A stretch of DNA of 64,000 bases, from the NCBI GenBank assembly GCA_022819745.1, contig JAJEGS010000021.1, positions 1 to 64,000 of the forward strand. Reading direction: 5' to 3'. The stretch is from Candidatus Latescibacterota bacterium (GTDB lineage: Bacteria; Latescibacterota; UBA2968; UBA8231). The notes under the pieces were generated by a model. That model saw nothing but the letters and a program-made list of their open reading frames with translations. It ran no database searches and had not been told where the DNA came from. Each line of letters begins with the position of its first letter. Position 1 is the stretch's first letter. Positions 37,395-45,952 of the stretch are shown in pieces. The translations under genes and the position numbers were made by a program.

Positions 37395-37616
37395 CACGAT
37401 GGTCCTCCTTTTCGGAAAGGCAAGCTCAATAGAGCTTCTTATATGCAACGATAACCCGGCGGGGGGTGCTTGCTTAATATACGCAGGTGTAAATATAATA
37501 CCGCCATCCCCTCCATCAATCAATAAACGTTGATTTTGAACTTGGTGCTCAACCAGGCACGTTGACCAAGGTTCAAACGCCTGTTTATACTTCTGTCCCT
37601 CTGAATCGAGGATGAA

Positions 37617-38606
37617 ATGCACGGAGTCGGAATCATCGGTGCTGGCAGCGTATCCACAGGACATCTGCAAGCGGTGGCGGCCCTTGAATCTACGCACTTG
37701 CGGGCGGTGGCCGACACGGACGCGGAACGCCTAGCCCGCGTCTGCGCGGAGCATGGCTGCGAGGGCTACGCCTCCTATGAGGATCTGCTCGCGGACGAGG
37801 GGGTTGACCTCGTCATCGTCTGCCTGCCCCACGGCCTGCACTGCGAAGTAACCGTAGCCGCGTTGGAGGCCGGCAAACACGTGCTGGTGGAAAAGCCGAT
37901 GGCCGTCAACGTGGAGGAGTGCGACGCCATGATCGCAGCCGCGCGGCGGACCGGCAAACAGCTTTCCGTCGGTCACATGCACCGCTTCTCGCCGACGAAT
38001 CGAGCCGTGCAGAAGCTGCTGCGCGAGCAGGCCGTGGGCGATCTGGTCTGTCTCTGCGACGAGGCCTATCGCCCCTTCCAACCTAACAGACCGGCTTGGT
38101 ACCTCGATAAAACGACGCACGGGGGCTTGTGGTATCAGAACGGCATCCACCTGATCGATCGCTCCTGCTGGTGGGTGGACAGTCGCGTCGTCGCCGTCAA
38201 GGCCCTGATCGACAGCCGGTTCTTCGAGTTCTCAGCGGACGATGTGGCCATGGCGCTTTTGCAGTTCGAAAACGGCGTGTACTCGACGCTGATTCACGTG
38301 TGGTGGAGGACGGGCGGGCGGCGCTTCAGCACGGAGTTCGTTTGCACGGACGGCATGCTCCAACTGCGCAGGGGGATTGAATCGGGAAGGAACGATCTGT
38401 TCATCGGCCGGGATGGGGAGTGGGAACAGGTCGAGGTGAGCGAGGACCACCACACTACGACGCGGCAGTTGAGCGAGTTCGTCGCGGCGATTGACGCGGG
38501 GACGGAGCCACCGGTGACGGTCGAATACGCCCGCCATCTGGTGGCGGTGCTGACGGCGTGCATGGAGTCGTCCCGCCTCGGTAGAGAAGTGGTGCTTGAA
38601 GCATGA
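37617..38606 (+). CDS. Gfo/Idh/MocA family oxidoreductase 2
   Basis: A 329-residue dehydrogenase: VGIIGAGSVSTGHLQAVA (NAD(P)-binding loop), LRAVADTDAERLARV, DLVIVCLPHGLHCEV, and HVLVEKPMAVNVEECD with the EKP Lys. NGIHLIDRSCWW contains the conserved H-x-x-D of the active site. It oxidises a sugar-like hydroxyl; substrate unknown. Its last four bases overlap the amidase start (ATGA), so dehydrogenase and amidase probably act on the same compound. Confidence 0.92.
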   Translation: MHGVGIIGAGSVSTGHLQAVAALESTHLRAVADTDAERLARVCAEHGCEGYASYEDLLADEGVDLVIVCLPHGLHCEVTVAALEAGKHVLVEKPMAVNVEECDAMIAAARRTGKQLSVGHMHRFSPTNRAVQKLLREQAVGDLVCLCDEAYRPFQPNRPAWYLDKTTHGGLWYQNGIHLIDRSCWWVDSRVVAVKALIDSRFFEFSADDVAMALLQFENGVYSTLIHVWWRTGGRRFSTEFVCTDGMLQLRRGIESGRNDLFIGRDGEWEQVEVSEDHHTTTRQLSEFVAAIDAGTEPPVTVEYARHLVAVLTACMESSRLGREVVLEA

Positions 38607-40003
38607 ACGATACCGATCTGTGCTATCTCTCTGGCGTTGAACTGCGCCGTCTGTACGAGCGCCGCGAGCTGTCTCCGGTGGAAGTCGCCGAGGCGGTGCT
38701 GCGTTGGATCGAAACGCTCGACCCACGGCTCAATGCCTTCGTCACAGTCACGCCGGAGCGGGCTTTGGCCGAGGCACGCGCGGCCGAAGCTGCCTTTGCT
38801 GGGGACGAGGAGCCGCCTCCCTTGGCCGGCATACCCGGCTCGCTGAAGGATTTGACGGCGACGCGCGGGATTCGCACCACCCGGGGGTCGCTGCTGACCG
38901 CCGACTGGATCCCGGACTTTGACGCGCCCCTCGCCGAGCGGTTGCGCGCCGCTGGCATGGTGTTGCTCGGCAAGACGAATACGCCGGAGATGGGCTGGAA
39001 GGGAGATTCGGGCAACCGCGTCGTCGGGCCGACTCACAACCCTTGGCGGCATGGACGTACGGCGGGTGGCTCTAGCGGCGGAGCTGCGGCGGCCGTGGTC
39101 GCTGGCATGGGCGTGCTGGCCCAGGGCACGGACGGAGCTGGCTCGATCCGCATTCCGGCTGGCTTCTCGGGTGCCTTTGGTTTCAAGCCCTCTTGGGGAC
39201 GGGTACCCCAGCATCCAGCTAGCGTGGTGGAGACTCTGTCTCACGCCGGGCCGATCACCCGCACCGTTGGCGACGCCGTGCAGATGCTTGAAGTCATGCT
39301 CGGTCCCGATGCGCGGGATCGCACGTCGATGCCAGCGGAACCGTTGGCGCTTGATGAGATCGAAGCTGGAGTGGAGGGATTGCGCGTGGCTTGGTCGCCC
39401 GACTTGGGGTACGCGGCCGTTGATGCCCGAGTCGTCGAGACTGCACAGGCGGCGGCCCGTCGCTTTTCGGATCTCGGTTGCACCATTGAGGAGGCGCACC
39501 CGGCGGGCGAAGACCCGTGGCGTCTCGTCCACGTTCTGTGGTCAACGGCCTTTGCCGCCTCCTTCCGCGACCAGTTCGACCAGATCGCCGATCGCCTTGA
39601 TCCCGGCCTGCGCGCCGTCGTCGAAGAGGGGTTTGAGTTTCGCGGCACGGACGTGGCCAGCGCTTACATAGAGCGCAACGCGTACTACCACCAATGGCGG
39701 GAGTTCTACGAGAACTACGATCTGCTGCTGACGCCGACGCTGCCGGTCACCGCCTTTGCTGCTGGCGACGATCACCCTGGTTCGATCGCCGGCCACGACA
39801 CTACCTACCTGAGCTGGACGGCCTTCACCTACCCGGTGAATCTCACCGGCCTGCCCGCTGCCAGCGTGCCCTGCGGCCGCGTCGATGGCCTGCCCGTGGG
39901 CCTGCAAATCATCGGCGGCTGGCGGCAGGACCTGACTGTGTTGCGCGCCGCTCGCGCCTTCGAGCAGCTTGCCCCTTGGAGTCACGAGCGGCCGCTTCTC
40001 TGA
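38603..40003 (+). CDS. Amidase (amidase-signature family)
   Basis: A 466-residue amide hydrolase with the Ser-cisSer-Lys triad: Lys in IPGSLKDLTATRGIRTT (about 82), and the cis-Ser and nucleophile Ser in TAGGSSGGAAAAVVAGMGVLAQGTDGAGSIRIPA, where the family GSSGG and GTDxGGSIR motifs are present (the second reads GTDGAGSIR). A long antisense frame (38294-39532) is only a shadow of this gene. It is translationally coupled to the dehydrogenase upstream. Confidence 0.93.
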   Translation: MNDTDLCYLSGVELRRLYERRELSPVEVAEAVLRWIETLDPRLNAFVTVTPERALAEARAAEAAFAGDEEPPPLAGIPGSLKDLTATRGIRTTRGSLLTADWIPDFDAPLAERLRAAGMVLLGKTNTPEMGWKGDSGNRVVGPTHNPWRHGRTAGGSSGGAAAAVVAGMGVLAQGTDGAGSIRIPAGFSGAFGFKPSWGRVPQHPASVVETLSHAGPITRTVGDAVQMLEVMLGPDARDRTSMPAEPLALDEIEAGVEGLRVAWSPDLGYAAVDARVVETAQAAARRFSDLGCTIEEAHPAGEDPWRLVHVLWSTAFAASFRDQFDQIADRLDPGLRAVVEEGFEFRGTDVASAYIERNAYYHQWREFYENYDLLLTPTLPVTAFAAGDDHPGSIAGHDTTYLSWTAFTYPVNLTGLPAASVPCGRVDGLPVGLQIIGGWRQDLTVLRAARAFEQLAPWSHERPLL

Positions 40004-40152
40004 CCTAGGGGAAAAGCTCAACCAGCAGTTGATCTACTGTCGCGTTCCTCAATGCCGACAACTGGGTAAATGCGCTATTTTGGTTGTGCAGGTAACGACA
40101 ACCATCGCTTGATGGGAGGATGCTGCACATACCTAAAACAAAGGAGCGCGCG

Positions 40153-40908
40153 ATGATTGACTCAGTAGAGCTTGGACAGAGGATACAGGAGCGACGGAAG
40201 CATCAGGGACTCACACAGGAACAACTGGGGGGCGATCTACTCGTTAGTCCGCAGGCCGTTTCCAAGTGGGAGAACGGCGAGTCGTTGCCCGATATTGGGA
40301 CGTTGCCCGCCTTGTGCAAGGCGCTGGGCACTTCGGCCGATGCGCTATTGGGAATTGACAGCGAACTCGGGATTGAAACGCTCGGCGGCAAATTGGCTCA
40401 GCGCATTGGCGACCTCAGAGACAAGGAAGAACGACACGCCGCTCTAATGACGGCACTAGGACTTCTAGTTCTCACTTGTGATACGACGAATCAGGATTCG
40501 GTTATCTCCTATCGAATGGATCCGGGACTTGTGGGCTTCAGATTTTGGAGCCGTAGCGGCTTCGTATGCTTTGCCGGAGGCGAAGCTCTAAAAGAAGACA
40601 CCCCATTGTCCGATACTGTGGATAGCCTTCGCATCCTCTTCGCGCCCGAGTGCTGGCCCGTTGTTTTCTTCCTGCTGAGAGGCCCTAAAAAGTTTGCTGC
40701 ACTGTTGGCAGCAGAACTGGCTGAGTCTTCGCAGGCACTGGCAGATGTACTTGACAAACTGATTGAAGCGGGGCTGTTGGTGCAAGATAAGGATGGCTAT
40801 CGGTTACAAGAGAATGACGGATTACTTCTGGTGGGAATGATCAAGGCCTTTTGTCTGGCGAGCTCGAGATGTGGAGCCGGCCTTGTTGAAAAAAGGGGAG
40901 TTAGCTGA
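40153..40908 (+). CDS. XRE-family transcriptional regulator with large C-terminal domain
   Basis: A 251-residue protein with an N-terminal HTH_XRE (RIQERRKHQGLTQEQLGGDLLVSPQAVSKWENGESLPDIGTL, about 8-55), followed by an unrecognised ~190-residue domain ending in a helical DKLIEAGLLVQDKDGYRL winged-helix-like segment. The ATG at 40153 follows AAGGAGCGCGCG. The end of the gene (40833-40864) is repeated at 40912-40943, just past its stop. It may regulate neighbouring genes, but no operator is evident. Confidence 0.82.
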   Translation: MIDSVELGQRIQERRKHQGLTQEQLGGDLLVSPQAVSKWENGESLPDIGTLPALCKALGTSADALLGIDSELGIETLGGKLAQRIGDLRDKEERHAALMTALGLLVLTCDTTNQDSVISYRMDPGLVGFRFWSRSGFVCFAGGEALKEDTPLSDTVDSLRILFAPECWPVVFFLLRGPKKFAALLAAELAESSQALADVLDKLIEAGLLVQDKDGYRLQENDGLLLVGMIKAFCLASSRCGAGLVEKRGVS

Positions 40909-40943
40909 ATAGGGAATGATCAAGGCGCTTTGTCTGGCGAGCT
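40833..40943. repeat. 32-bp direct repeat of the XRE gene end
   Basis: GGGAATGATCAAGGC and TGTCTGGCGAGCT occur at 40833-40864 inside the XRE gene and again at 40912-40943, 79 bases further on. The second copy is the junction where the vapC reading frame at 40920-40985 is cut off. Confidence 0.75.
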
Positions 40944-40985
40944 TGGGAGAGGATATTGGGCGATCGCCGAGGAGTCGAGGATCAT
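40920..40985 (-). pseudogene. Truncated VapC-type toxin gene
   Basis: Beginning with an ATG that overlaps the VapB stop (ATGA), the frame reads MILDSSAIA, the canonical first strand of a PIN-domain VapC toxin, then diverges into QYPLPSSPDKAP and stops after 21 codons. The divergent part lies in the repeated XRE sequence, so the toxin gene was cut by that rearrangement and its remaining ~110 codons were lost. Confidence 0.75.
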
Positions 40986-41254
40986 ACGCCGTCTTTGCCA
41001 TAGCCTAAGATGTCGTCCTCTTCATCCCGACTCAGCTTTCTACCTAGCTCCGAGGGCGGCACATAGGGCCAAACCTCCGTCTCTAGGAATCGGCGCAACC
41101 GTCCGCCACGGTCATTGGCGGCACCTTGATAGGCCAAGCGGGCGCGGCGCTCCTCTAGGGACCGGCGCACTGCCTCCGTTTTGCTCTCTCCTGTGAGAAG
41201 AGAGACCTCCTTGATCAGCCGCTCGACCTCCTTGTTTTTGATGTTTAAGCTCAT
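40982..41254 (-). CDS. VapB-type antitoxin (PSK/Rv0623 family), now without toxin
   Basis: A 90-residue antitoxin: MSLNIKNKEVERLIKEVSLLTGESKTEAVRRSLEERRARL is the PSK-type ribbon-helix-helix DNA-binding region, and the C-terminal part (residues 50-90) is the toxin-neutralising tail. The matching vapC is reduced to 21 codons (40920-40985), so it survives as an orphan. A perfect 10-bp palindrome sits just upstream at 41275-41284. Confidence 0.88.
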   Translation of the reverse strand: MSLNIKNKEVERLIKEVSLLTGESKTEAVRRSLEERRARLAYQGAANDRGGRLRRFLETEVWPYVPPSELGRKLSRDEEDDILGYGKDGV

Positions 41255-41274
41255 AAAATGCCCTTCGCTGTCAT

Positions 41275-41284
41275 TGGACGTCCA
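41275..41284. promoter_or_regulatory. Palindromic operator candidate upstream of vapB
   Basis: TGGACGTCCA is a perfect 10-bp palindrome 21 bases upstream of the VapB start, where VapB autoregulatory sites usually lie. It is also between two divergent genes, so it could affect the gene at 41352. Confidence 0.4.
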
Positions 41285-41351
41285 GAGTAGGTCAAGTCCA
41301 TGCTAGAAAAGTAGTCAACGATAATTGTGTCAAGAAGGAGAGACTGCGCCA

Positions 41352-42227
41352 ATGAAGGTGAGAAAGATCGTCTATCTGATTCACTCAATGCTCTACAGCG
41401 ACCTGGCCGCCACTGATCCGAAAACCCTGCGCAACACGAACGCCGGGATCTATCTCGAGCGCGAGTTGCTGTGCGAACGACGTTGGCGCGCGGCGATCCG
41501 TCAACTGGAGCCGGATGCGATTTACGCTCAGCTCGACGGGGGGCGGGAAATCCTCGCCTACGCCAAGCAACAACTTGGCGACGATCGCGTTGTCGAGCCC
41601 CGCGCCGAGTGGTATGACGGGATTGACCCCGAGCAGTACAGGCAGGACCTGACCGACTCGTTTTCGTCGCAGTTGGCCGCCAAGGGGCACCACCTCGATT
41701 GCGAGACCACTGAGTTGGAGTTGTGGGGCGAGTCGTTTACTGGATGTGTCTATAGTTACGGCACTGCACTCGGCCGACAGCTCGGTCTCAAGACGCCGGC
41801 GTTTGACAACTTTGACATGACGGTGCCAGACCAACGCCTCCTTTGCAAAGCGGAGTTGGTGACCCATTTTCTGCTCCCGGACGGCATCACGCGAGGCTAC
41901 CTCTTCGACGGTCCACTAGGCTATCCGATCGGCCTCTTCATCGACGGGTTCAGGAAGATGGACGCAGGAGCCACGGGCAAGATTCAGCTCGATCTGGATC
42001 CTAGTAAAGTGATGTTGGAAAGCCCTTTGGGGATCACCTTGTATGCCCATCTCAGCATCGATCGACCCAATCGCAAGATTCCCGTACACCCCACGCGCGA
42101 CTTTGACGGCATAACGGCTACCGCCACAGGGCTGGAAATACCACGGGGTAGCGAGCACTCGATTCTGGGGGTTCTGATGAGCCCGGCCGACTTGCTCGCG
42201 GCCATGCAGAACGCCACCGTCTGCTAA
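41352..42227 (+). CDS. Conserved-looking protein of unknown function
   Basis: A 291-residue protein with no domain I recognise. It starts with a hydrophobic strand (KIVYLIHSMLYSDL) and has a compact alpha/beta pattern; motifs that stand out are LYSDLAATDPKT, RNTNAGIYLERELL and YGTALGRQLGLKTPAFDNFDMTVPDQRLL. The C-terminal part (SIDRPNRKIPVHPTRDFDGI) looks like a beta sandwich edge. No signal or membrane helix. The ATG at 41352 follows AAGGAGAGACTGCGCC. It lies 114 bases upstream of a PhyH gene on the same strand and could share its pathway. Confidence 0.75.
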   Translation: MKVRKIVYLIHSMLYSDLAATDPKTLRNTNAGIYLERELLCERRWRAAIRQLEPDAIYAQLDGGREILAYAKQQLGDDRVVEPRAEWYDGIDPEQYRQDLTDSFSSQLAAKGHHLDCETTELELWGESFTGCVYSYGTALGRQLGLKTPAFDNFDMTVPDQRLLCKAELVTHFLLPDGITRGYLFDGPLGYPIGLFIDGFRKMDAGATGKIQLDLDPSKVMLESPLGITLYAHLSIDRPNRKIPVHPTRDFDGITATATGLEIPRGSEHSILGVLMSPADLLAAMQNATVC

Positions 42228-42341
42228 GAAGGTGATTGGAGCAAGGACTGAGCTTGCCCAATCGGGGGACGCGTTCTAATTTGGCCCAAGCCATACGACA
42301 ACCCTTTCCAATGGCCGCATCAGCCGCATCGGAGGAATCCC

Positions 42342-43145
42342 ATGTTGACCGACCATCAGTTGCAGCACTTCCGAACCTTCGGCTTCGTCACCCTGCACAA
42401 GCTGTTCACCCCGGAAGAGGTCGAGATTCTGCGCGAGGAGTACGAGTCTGAGCTCGATCACGTGTACGCCGATCAGCCCTTCACCGGAGAGACGCGCTAC
42501 TGGACGATGATGCTGCACCCGCGCACCCCCCTGTACGCCAGCCTGCTCGAGGACGAACGCTTCTGCGGCGTGGCCGAGCAGCTCTACGGCGACGACGTCA
42601 TCGGCATTGGCACTGATGCCAACCGCTATGTCGGCGATACGAGATGGCATCCCGACCACAGGGCCGATCCATCCGCGGACTGTTTCGGCGTCAAGTTCGC
42701 CTTCTACCTCGACCCGGTCGATGCCGAGAGCGGTGCCCTCCGGCTCATCCCCGGTTCGCACCGGCGCGAGTTCCACGATCAGTTGCACGGCTCCCTGAAC
42801 TCTCTAGAACTCGACGTGGCCGACGTCCCCGCCTATGTCTGCCGATCAGAGCCGGGCGACGTGGTGGCTTTTGACATGCGCTGCTGGCACGCCAGTAGTG
42901 GCGGCGCTGCGGGCCGCCGCATGTGTACCTGTGTGTACTACAACAACCCCAAGGGCGAAGTCGAAGAGGCCGCAACTCGAGAACGCGCCGTCAACTCAAA
43001 GAAGACGCCCGAGCACTTCGGACGAGCGGAACAGTCTATGTACCCGCTCGAATGGCTGCGGAATCCTTCCGGTAGCCCCAAGCGAGGACGCTGGCTGCGG
43101 CGCATGGCTGAGCTCGGGTACTTCGAACTGCCCGCCGTTCCTTGA
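42342..43145 (+). CDS. PhyH family dioxygenase 3
   Basis: A 267-residue Fe(II)/2-oxoglutarate oxygenase. The triad is HPD in TRWHPDHRA and the distal His in MRCWHASSGGAAGRRM, with Arg following. FRTFGFVTLHKLFTPEEV is the usual N-terminal entry, and LRLIPGSHRREFHDQL is the conserved PGSH strand. This copy shares the long C-terminal extension (EHFGRAEQSMYPLEW) with related marine-bacterial proteins. Substrate unknown. Confidence 0.9.
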   Translation: MLTDHQLQHFRTFGFVTLHKLFTPEEVEILREEYESELDHVYADQPFTGETRYWTMMLHPRTPLYASLLEDERFCGVAEQLYGDDVIGIGTDANRYVGDTRWHPDHRADPSADCFGVKFAFYLDPVDAESGALRLIPGSHRREFHDQLHGSLNSLELDVADVPAYVCRSEPGDVVAFDMRCWHASSGGAAGRRMCTCVYYNNPKGEVEEAATRERAVNSKKTPEHFGRAEQSMYPLEWLRNPSGSPKRGRWLRRMAELGYFELPAVP

Positions 43146-43185
43146 GCACCCAGATCGCAACAAGGCATTGATGCGACAGCCAACA

Positions 43186-43202
43186 TAGTCTATATTGGAC
43201 TA
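43186..43202. promoter_or_regulatory. Inverted-repeat operator/promoter candidate upstream of the Phd gene
   Basis: TAGTC and GACTA flank a seven-base spacer (TATATTG), 26 bases before the antitoxin start. A TATAAC at 43201 could be the -10 box. Phd/YefM antitoxins usually repress their own promoter from such sites. Confidence 0.4.
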
Positions 43203-43227
43203 TAACGGCAACCCAGCTAGAGGAGCT

Positions 43228-43512
43228 ATGACCACCCGATACTCAGCACCCCATCGCGTTTGGACCGTCGCCGAGGCCAAGGCGCGTTTGTCTGAAGTCC
43301 TGCGTCGCGCCGAAGAGGAAGGGCCGCAACACATCGGTATGCGGAAGTCCTTCGTTGTAGTTCCCGCCCACGTATGGGCCGAGAAAGAATCGCAGCGCCA
43401 ACCCATGGGCCAGTGGCTGGTAGCCAACATGCCCCGTGGCGCGAACCTTGAGACCACCCGAAATAGAGAGTCCCGGCGGGAAATCCCATTCGCGTCTGGA
43501 GACACAGGGTGA
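43228..43512 (+). CDS. Phd/YefM-family antitoxin
   Basis: A 94-residue antitoxin: the N-terminal VWTVAEAKARLSEVLRRAEEEGPQHIGMRKSFVVVPAHVW matches the Phd/YefM DNA-binding fold (the AEAKARLSEVL helix is diagnostic). The rest is a flexible toxin-binding tail. AGAGGAGCT precedes the ATG at 43228. It overlaps the PIN toxin start by four bases (GTGA). Confidence 0.9.
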   Translation: MTTRYSAPHRVWTVAEAKARLSEVLRRAEEEGPQHIGMRKSFVVVPAHVWAEKESQRQPMGQWLVANMPRGANLETTRNRESRREIPFASGDTG

Positions 43513-44021
43513 GCGGGTTTCTGCTAGACACCAATGTGGTCTCGGAGTTGACAAAGGACGCGCCCAATCCGCGGGTTGTCGCATTCCTGACCGAACAAGA
43601 CGACTTGTGGTTATCCGCGCTAGTGTTGCATGAGTTGGAGTTCGGCTTGCAACTGCTGCCGCCGGGACAACGTCGCGACGGGTTGCGGTCGGTGCTGTCA
43701 GAGTTCATTGCCGCGTATGAGGATCGCATCTTGCCCTTGGAGAGGACCGGGGCAGAGCGGGCTGCCCAATTCCGGGCGCAGGCGCATCGCTGTGGTCGCG
43801 TGCTGGACTTGGGGGATGCGCTGATCGCCGGGACAGCCAAAGTTCATGATCTCTCTGTTGCGACGCGGAACGTCGGGGACTTCGCAGATATAGACGTCAA
43901 TATCATCAATCCTTGGGAAGACGCCTTGACCACCCCCAACAAATCCTCCGTCGAAGCGGGCGAGGATAGTGCCGACCCACAGGAAGAGGAGACTGAAAAT
44001 AATGCAGGATGTGGCGGATAA
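43509..44021 (+). CDS. PIN-domain toxin (VapC/FitB type)
   Basis: A 170-residue PIN ribonuclease. LLDTNVVSEL holds the first acidic residue, SALVLHELEFGLQLL the second (Glu), and LDLGDALIAGTA and VATRNVGDF the third and fourth, so the metal site is complete. GTG start overlapping the antitoxin stop. The C-terminal ~30 residues (EDSADPQEEETENN) are acidic and outside the domain; they overlap the start of the PhyH gene and may be an accidental extension. Confidence 0.92.
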   Translation: MSGFLLDTNVVSELTKDAPNPRVVAFLTEQDDLWLSALVLHELEFGLQLLPPGQRRDGLRSVLSEFIAAYEDRILPLERTGAERAAQFRAQAHRCGRVLDLGDALIAGTAKVHDLSVATRNVGDFADIDVNIINPWEDALTTPNKSSVEAGEDSADPQEEETENNAGCGG

Positions 44022-44724
44022 ACTAGACCAATTGGAACGCGATGGCTATGTCTTGATCAAAGGGGCCTTGAGTCCCCAAGAGACGGAATTGGTGCGCCAG
44101 CGGGTGGACCATGCGCGCGAAATGGGCTGGGAGGAGGGTTTAAACGCCGTGGGCAATATGTGGTTCGATTCGCTCTTGGACCGCGAGCCTGAGACCTTCG
44201 CCCCCTTGGTGGGCCATCCGAGCGTGCGCCCTTATTTGGAGGGCATGATGGGCAAGCAATGCCAGCTACGCAGCCTGCGGGCGCACATCAATCCAGGGCC
44301 GTACCTGCAGGAGTGGCACATGGATTTCTACGGCTATTGGGAGGAAAAGCGCCAAGTCGAGCAATACCGCTTGGCGGCCCAACCCGTAGGGGTCAATACG
44401 ACCTATTACTTACAGGACAACGGGCCGGGAGACGGCCACCTCAAATACGTCAAAAACGGCCATTTGCAGGAGCCTCCCCATCTCTACCCCAAGAACCGCC
44501 CCAAATTCGCGGCTTGGTGTGACGCCCAAGAGCACGTCGTCCTCTACCCCAAGGCGGGCGATTGCGTCGTCTTTTTGAGCCACATACCGCATCAAGGGGC
44601 CAAGGAGCGCGACGATATGGAGCGCAGCAATGTGGTGTGTCACTACCAGATGACGCCGATGCACGAGGGCGTCTGGCACGTGTCGCGGCCTAGGGGGTAC
44701 GACGGCACATTTCCCTTTGCCTAG
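44002..44724 (+). CDS. PhyH family dioxygenase 4
   Basis: A 240-residue oxygenase with HMD in LQEWHMDFYG and the distal His in SHIPHQGAKERDD, followed by ERSNVVCHYQ. LERDGYVLIKGALSPQETELV is the family N-terminus. The gene begins within the last codons of the PIN toxin (20-base overlap), so it is part of the same transcript as the toxin-antitoxin pair. The ATG at 44002 follows AGGAAGAGGAGAC. Confidence 0.9.
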   Translation: MQDVADKLDQLERDGYVLIKGALSPQETELVRQRVDHAREMGWEEGLNAVGNMWFDSLLDREPETFAPLVGHPSVRPYLEGMMGKQCQLRSLRAHINPGPYLQEWHMDFYGYWEEKRQVEQYRLAAQPVGVNTTYYLQDNGPGDGHLKYVKNGHLQEPPHLYPKNRPKFAAWCDAQEHVVLYPKAGDCVVFLSHIPHQGAKERDDMERSNVVCHYQMTPMHEGVWHVSRPRGYDGTFPFA

Positions 44725-44760
44725 CGTCTTGTGAATTAGCCGCGCTACATCCAACAGCGC

Positions 44761-45897
44761 TTAGTGCAGAAGACGGTACCTCACGTCTCGGAAGGCCGTG
44801 CTACTCTGCCACACCAATAGGCCGAAGGTGCCCATGCGAAAGGTCTCGTCGGTAAGCTGGTTGACCAGCTTACCATCGACATACGAGGTAAGAGAGGCTC
44901 CCCGGGCGGCGACTTGGACCTCGTACTCCTGGCCCCTGTGAAGGGCGTGGTTCACTACGCTCAGCTTGGTGAGCCAGCCATTGATCACTCGGTAGATGCC
45001 CACTGCCTGCCATCCTAGAAGAAAATCGAACAGGTAGTAGCTGCGCTCGTCCGCGGACATACGGAAGCCCACTTGTGCGTTTCCTCCTGAAATCGGCGTC
45101 ATCAAGAAGGAGAGTTCGTAGTCGGTCCAAGTCGGCTCGCCGGCGATCAGCGAAGGCGGTTCCTCGCTGGGTTTCCCGCTGGTGCCAACAATGGCGTTGC
45201 CTTCCATTTTCCAGGTCTTCTTCAGAGCATTTTGGTCGGACCATGCGGGTGGACGCCAAGAGGAGAGTTCCTCATCCGCTGGAACCACCTGCCAATTGAT
45301 AAGCCCCCGCATGCCCCCGATGACATCGCGTGGAGGTTTGTTGAGAGGATCGGTGCGCTCGTGGGATTTTGGTGCCATGTCTCGGATCCTTTCTCGCATC
45401 AGTTTGCGCGATCTGTGGAGTCGGCTTTTTGCAGTACCGACGGGTATGTCTAGCTGTTCTGCGATTCGCTTGAGTTCCATACCGGCCAGATAGAATAGGG
45501 TGACGACGGCTCTGTCCGGCGGCGCGAGGCTGTTGACCAAGGGTTTAAGCTCCCTGTACCCAAGGGGCAGCCCCAGGTCCGAATCAGACACATGGCTGCT
45601 CAGCTCGTAATCCGGTAGGCGTTGCTGCTCAAGCTGTCTCTGACGCAGCATCTTTCTGGCGACGTTGCGAGCTATGGCATGGAGCCATGCCGGGAGCTTG
45701 TCTGGATCTTTCAAGTCGTCGAGGCACCGGTAAGCCCTGATGAATGCCTCTTGCGCGGCATCCTCGACATCGTCGGGATCGCCGAGAAGGGGTAAAACCG
45801 TTCCAACGACGCTTGCCCAGTACTTGTCCACAAGCCGGCCAAAGGCATCTTGACTGCCTTGTTTACAACTGGCAACGAGTTCTTGGTCTGAGAACAC
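44761..45897 (-). CDS. ECF sigma factor fused to a sugar-binding-like domain
   Basis: The first ~180 residues are an ECF sigma-70: region 2 CKQGSQDAFGRLVDKYWASVVG and DVEDAAQEAFIRAYRCLDDL, region 4 VTLFYLAGMELKRIAEQLDIPVGTAKSRLHRSRK. Residues about 205-378 form a jelly-roll-like domain (WKMEGNAIVGTSG, DYELSFLMTPISGGNAQVGFRMS, YEVQVAARGASLTSYVDGKLV, GTFGLLVWQSSTAFRDVRYR) of the 3-keto-disaccharide hydrolase/DUF1080 or laminin-G type. No membrane helix separates them. The gene starts with GTG after GAGGTAGAGGC. An inverted repeat lies upstream at 45927-45952. Confidence 0.85.
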   Translation of the reverse strand: MFSDQELVASCKQGSQDAFGRLVDKYWASVVGTVLPLLGDPDDVEDAAQEAFIRAYRCLDDLKDPDKLPAWLHAIARNVARKMLRQRQLEQQRLPDYELSSHVSDSDLGLPLGYRELKPLVNSLAPPDRAVVTLFYLAGMELKRIAEQLDIPVGTAKSRLHRSRKLMRERIRDMAPKSHERTDPLNKPPRDVIGGMRGLINWQVVPADEELSSWRPPAWSDQNALKKTWKMEGNAIVGTSGKPSEEPPSLIAGEPTWTDYELSFLMTPISGGNAQVGFRMSADERSYYLFDFLLGWQAVGIYRVINGWLTKLSVVNHALHRGQEYEVQVAARGASLTSYVDGKLVNQLTDETFRMGTFGLLVWQSSTAFRDVRYRLLH

Positions 45898-45926
45898 GCC
45901 TCTACCTCAATGCCGTACCTGTAGTG

Positions 45927-45952
45927 ATCGGATCGCACATATATGATCCGAT
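45927..45952. promoter_or_regulatory. Inverted-repeat operator candidate upstream of the sigma gene
   Basis: ATCGGATC at 45927-45934 pairs with GATCCGAT at 45945-45952 across ten bases (GCACATATAT). It lies about 30 bases before the sigma-factor start and could be an operator or an autoregulatory promoter element. I see no gene elsewhere in 45898-46100 except a weak 3' fragment on the plus strand. Confidence 0.4.

Noticed and set aside
38294..39532. A 412-residue open frame on the minus strand
   Set aside because: It is antisense to the oxidoreductase and amidase genes, which have clear family motifs; the frame is Arg/Ser-rich and without recognisable domains, as shadow frames in GC-rich DNA are.
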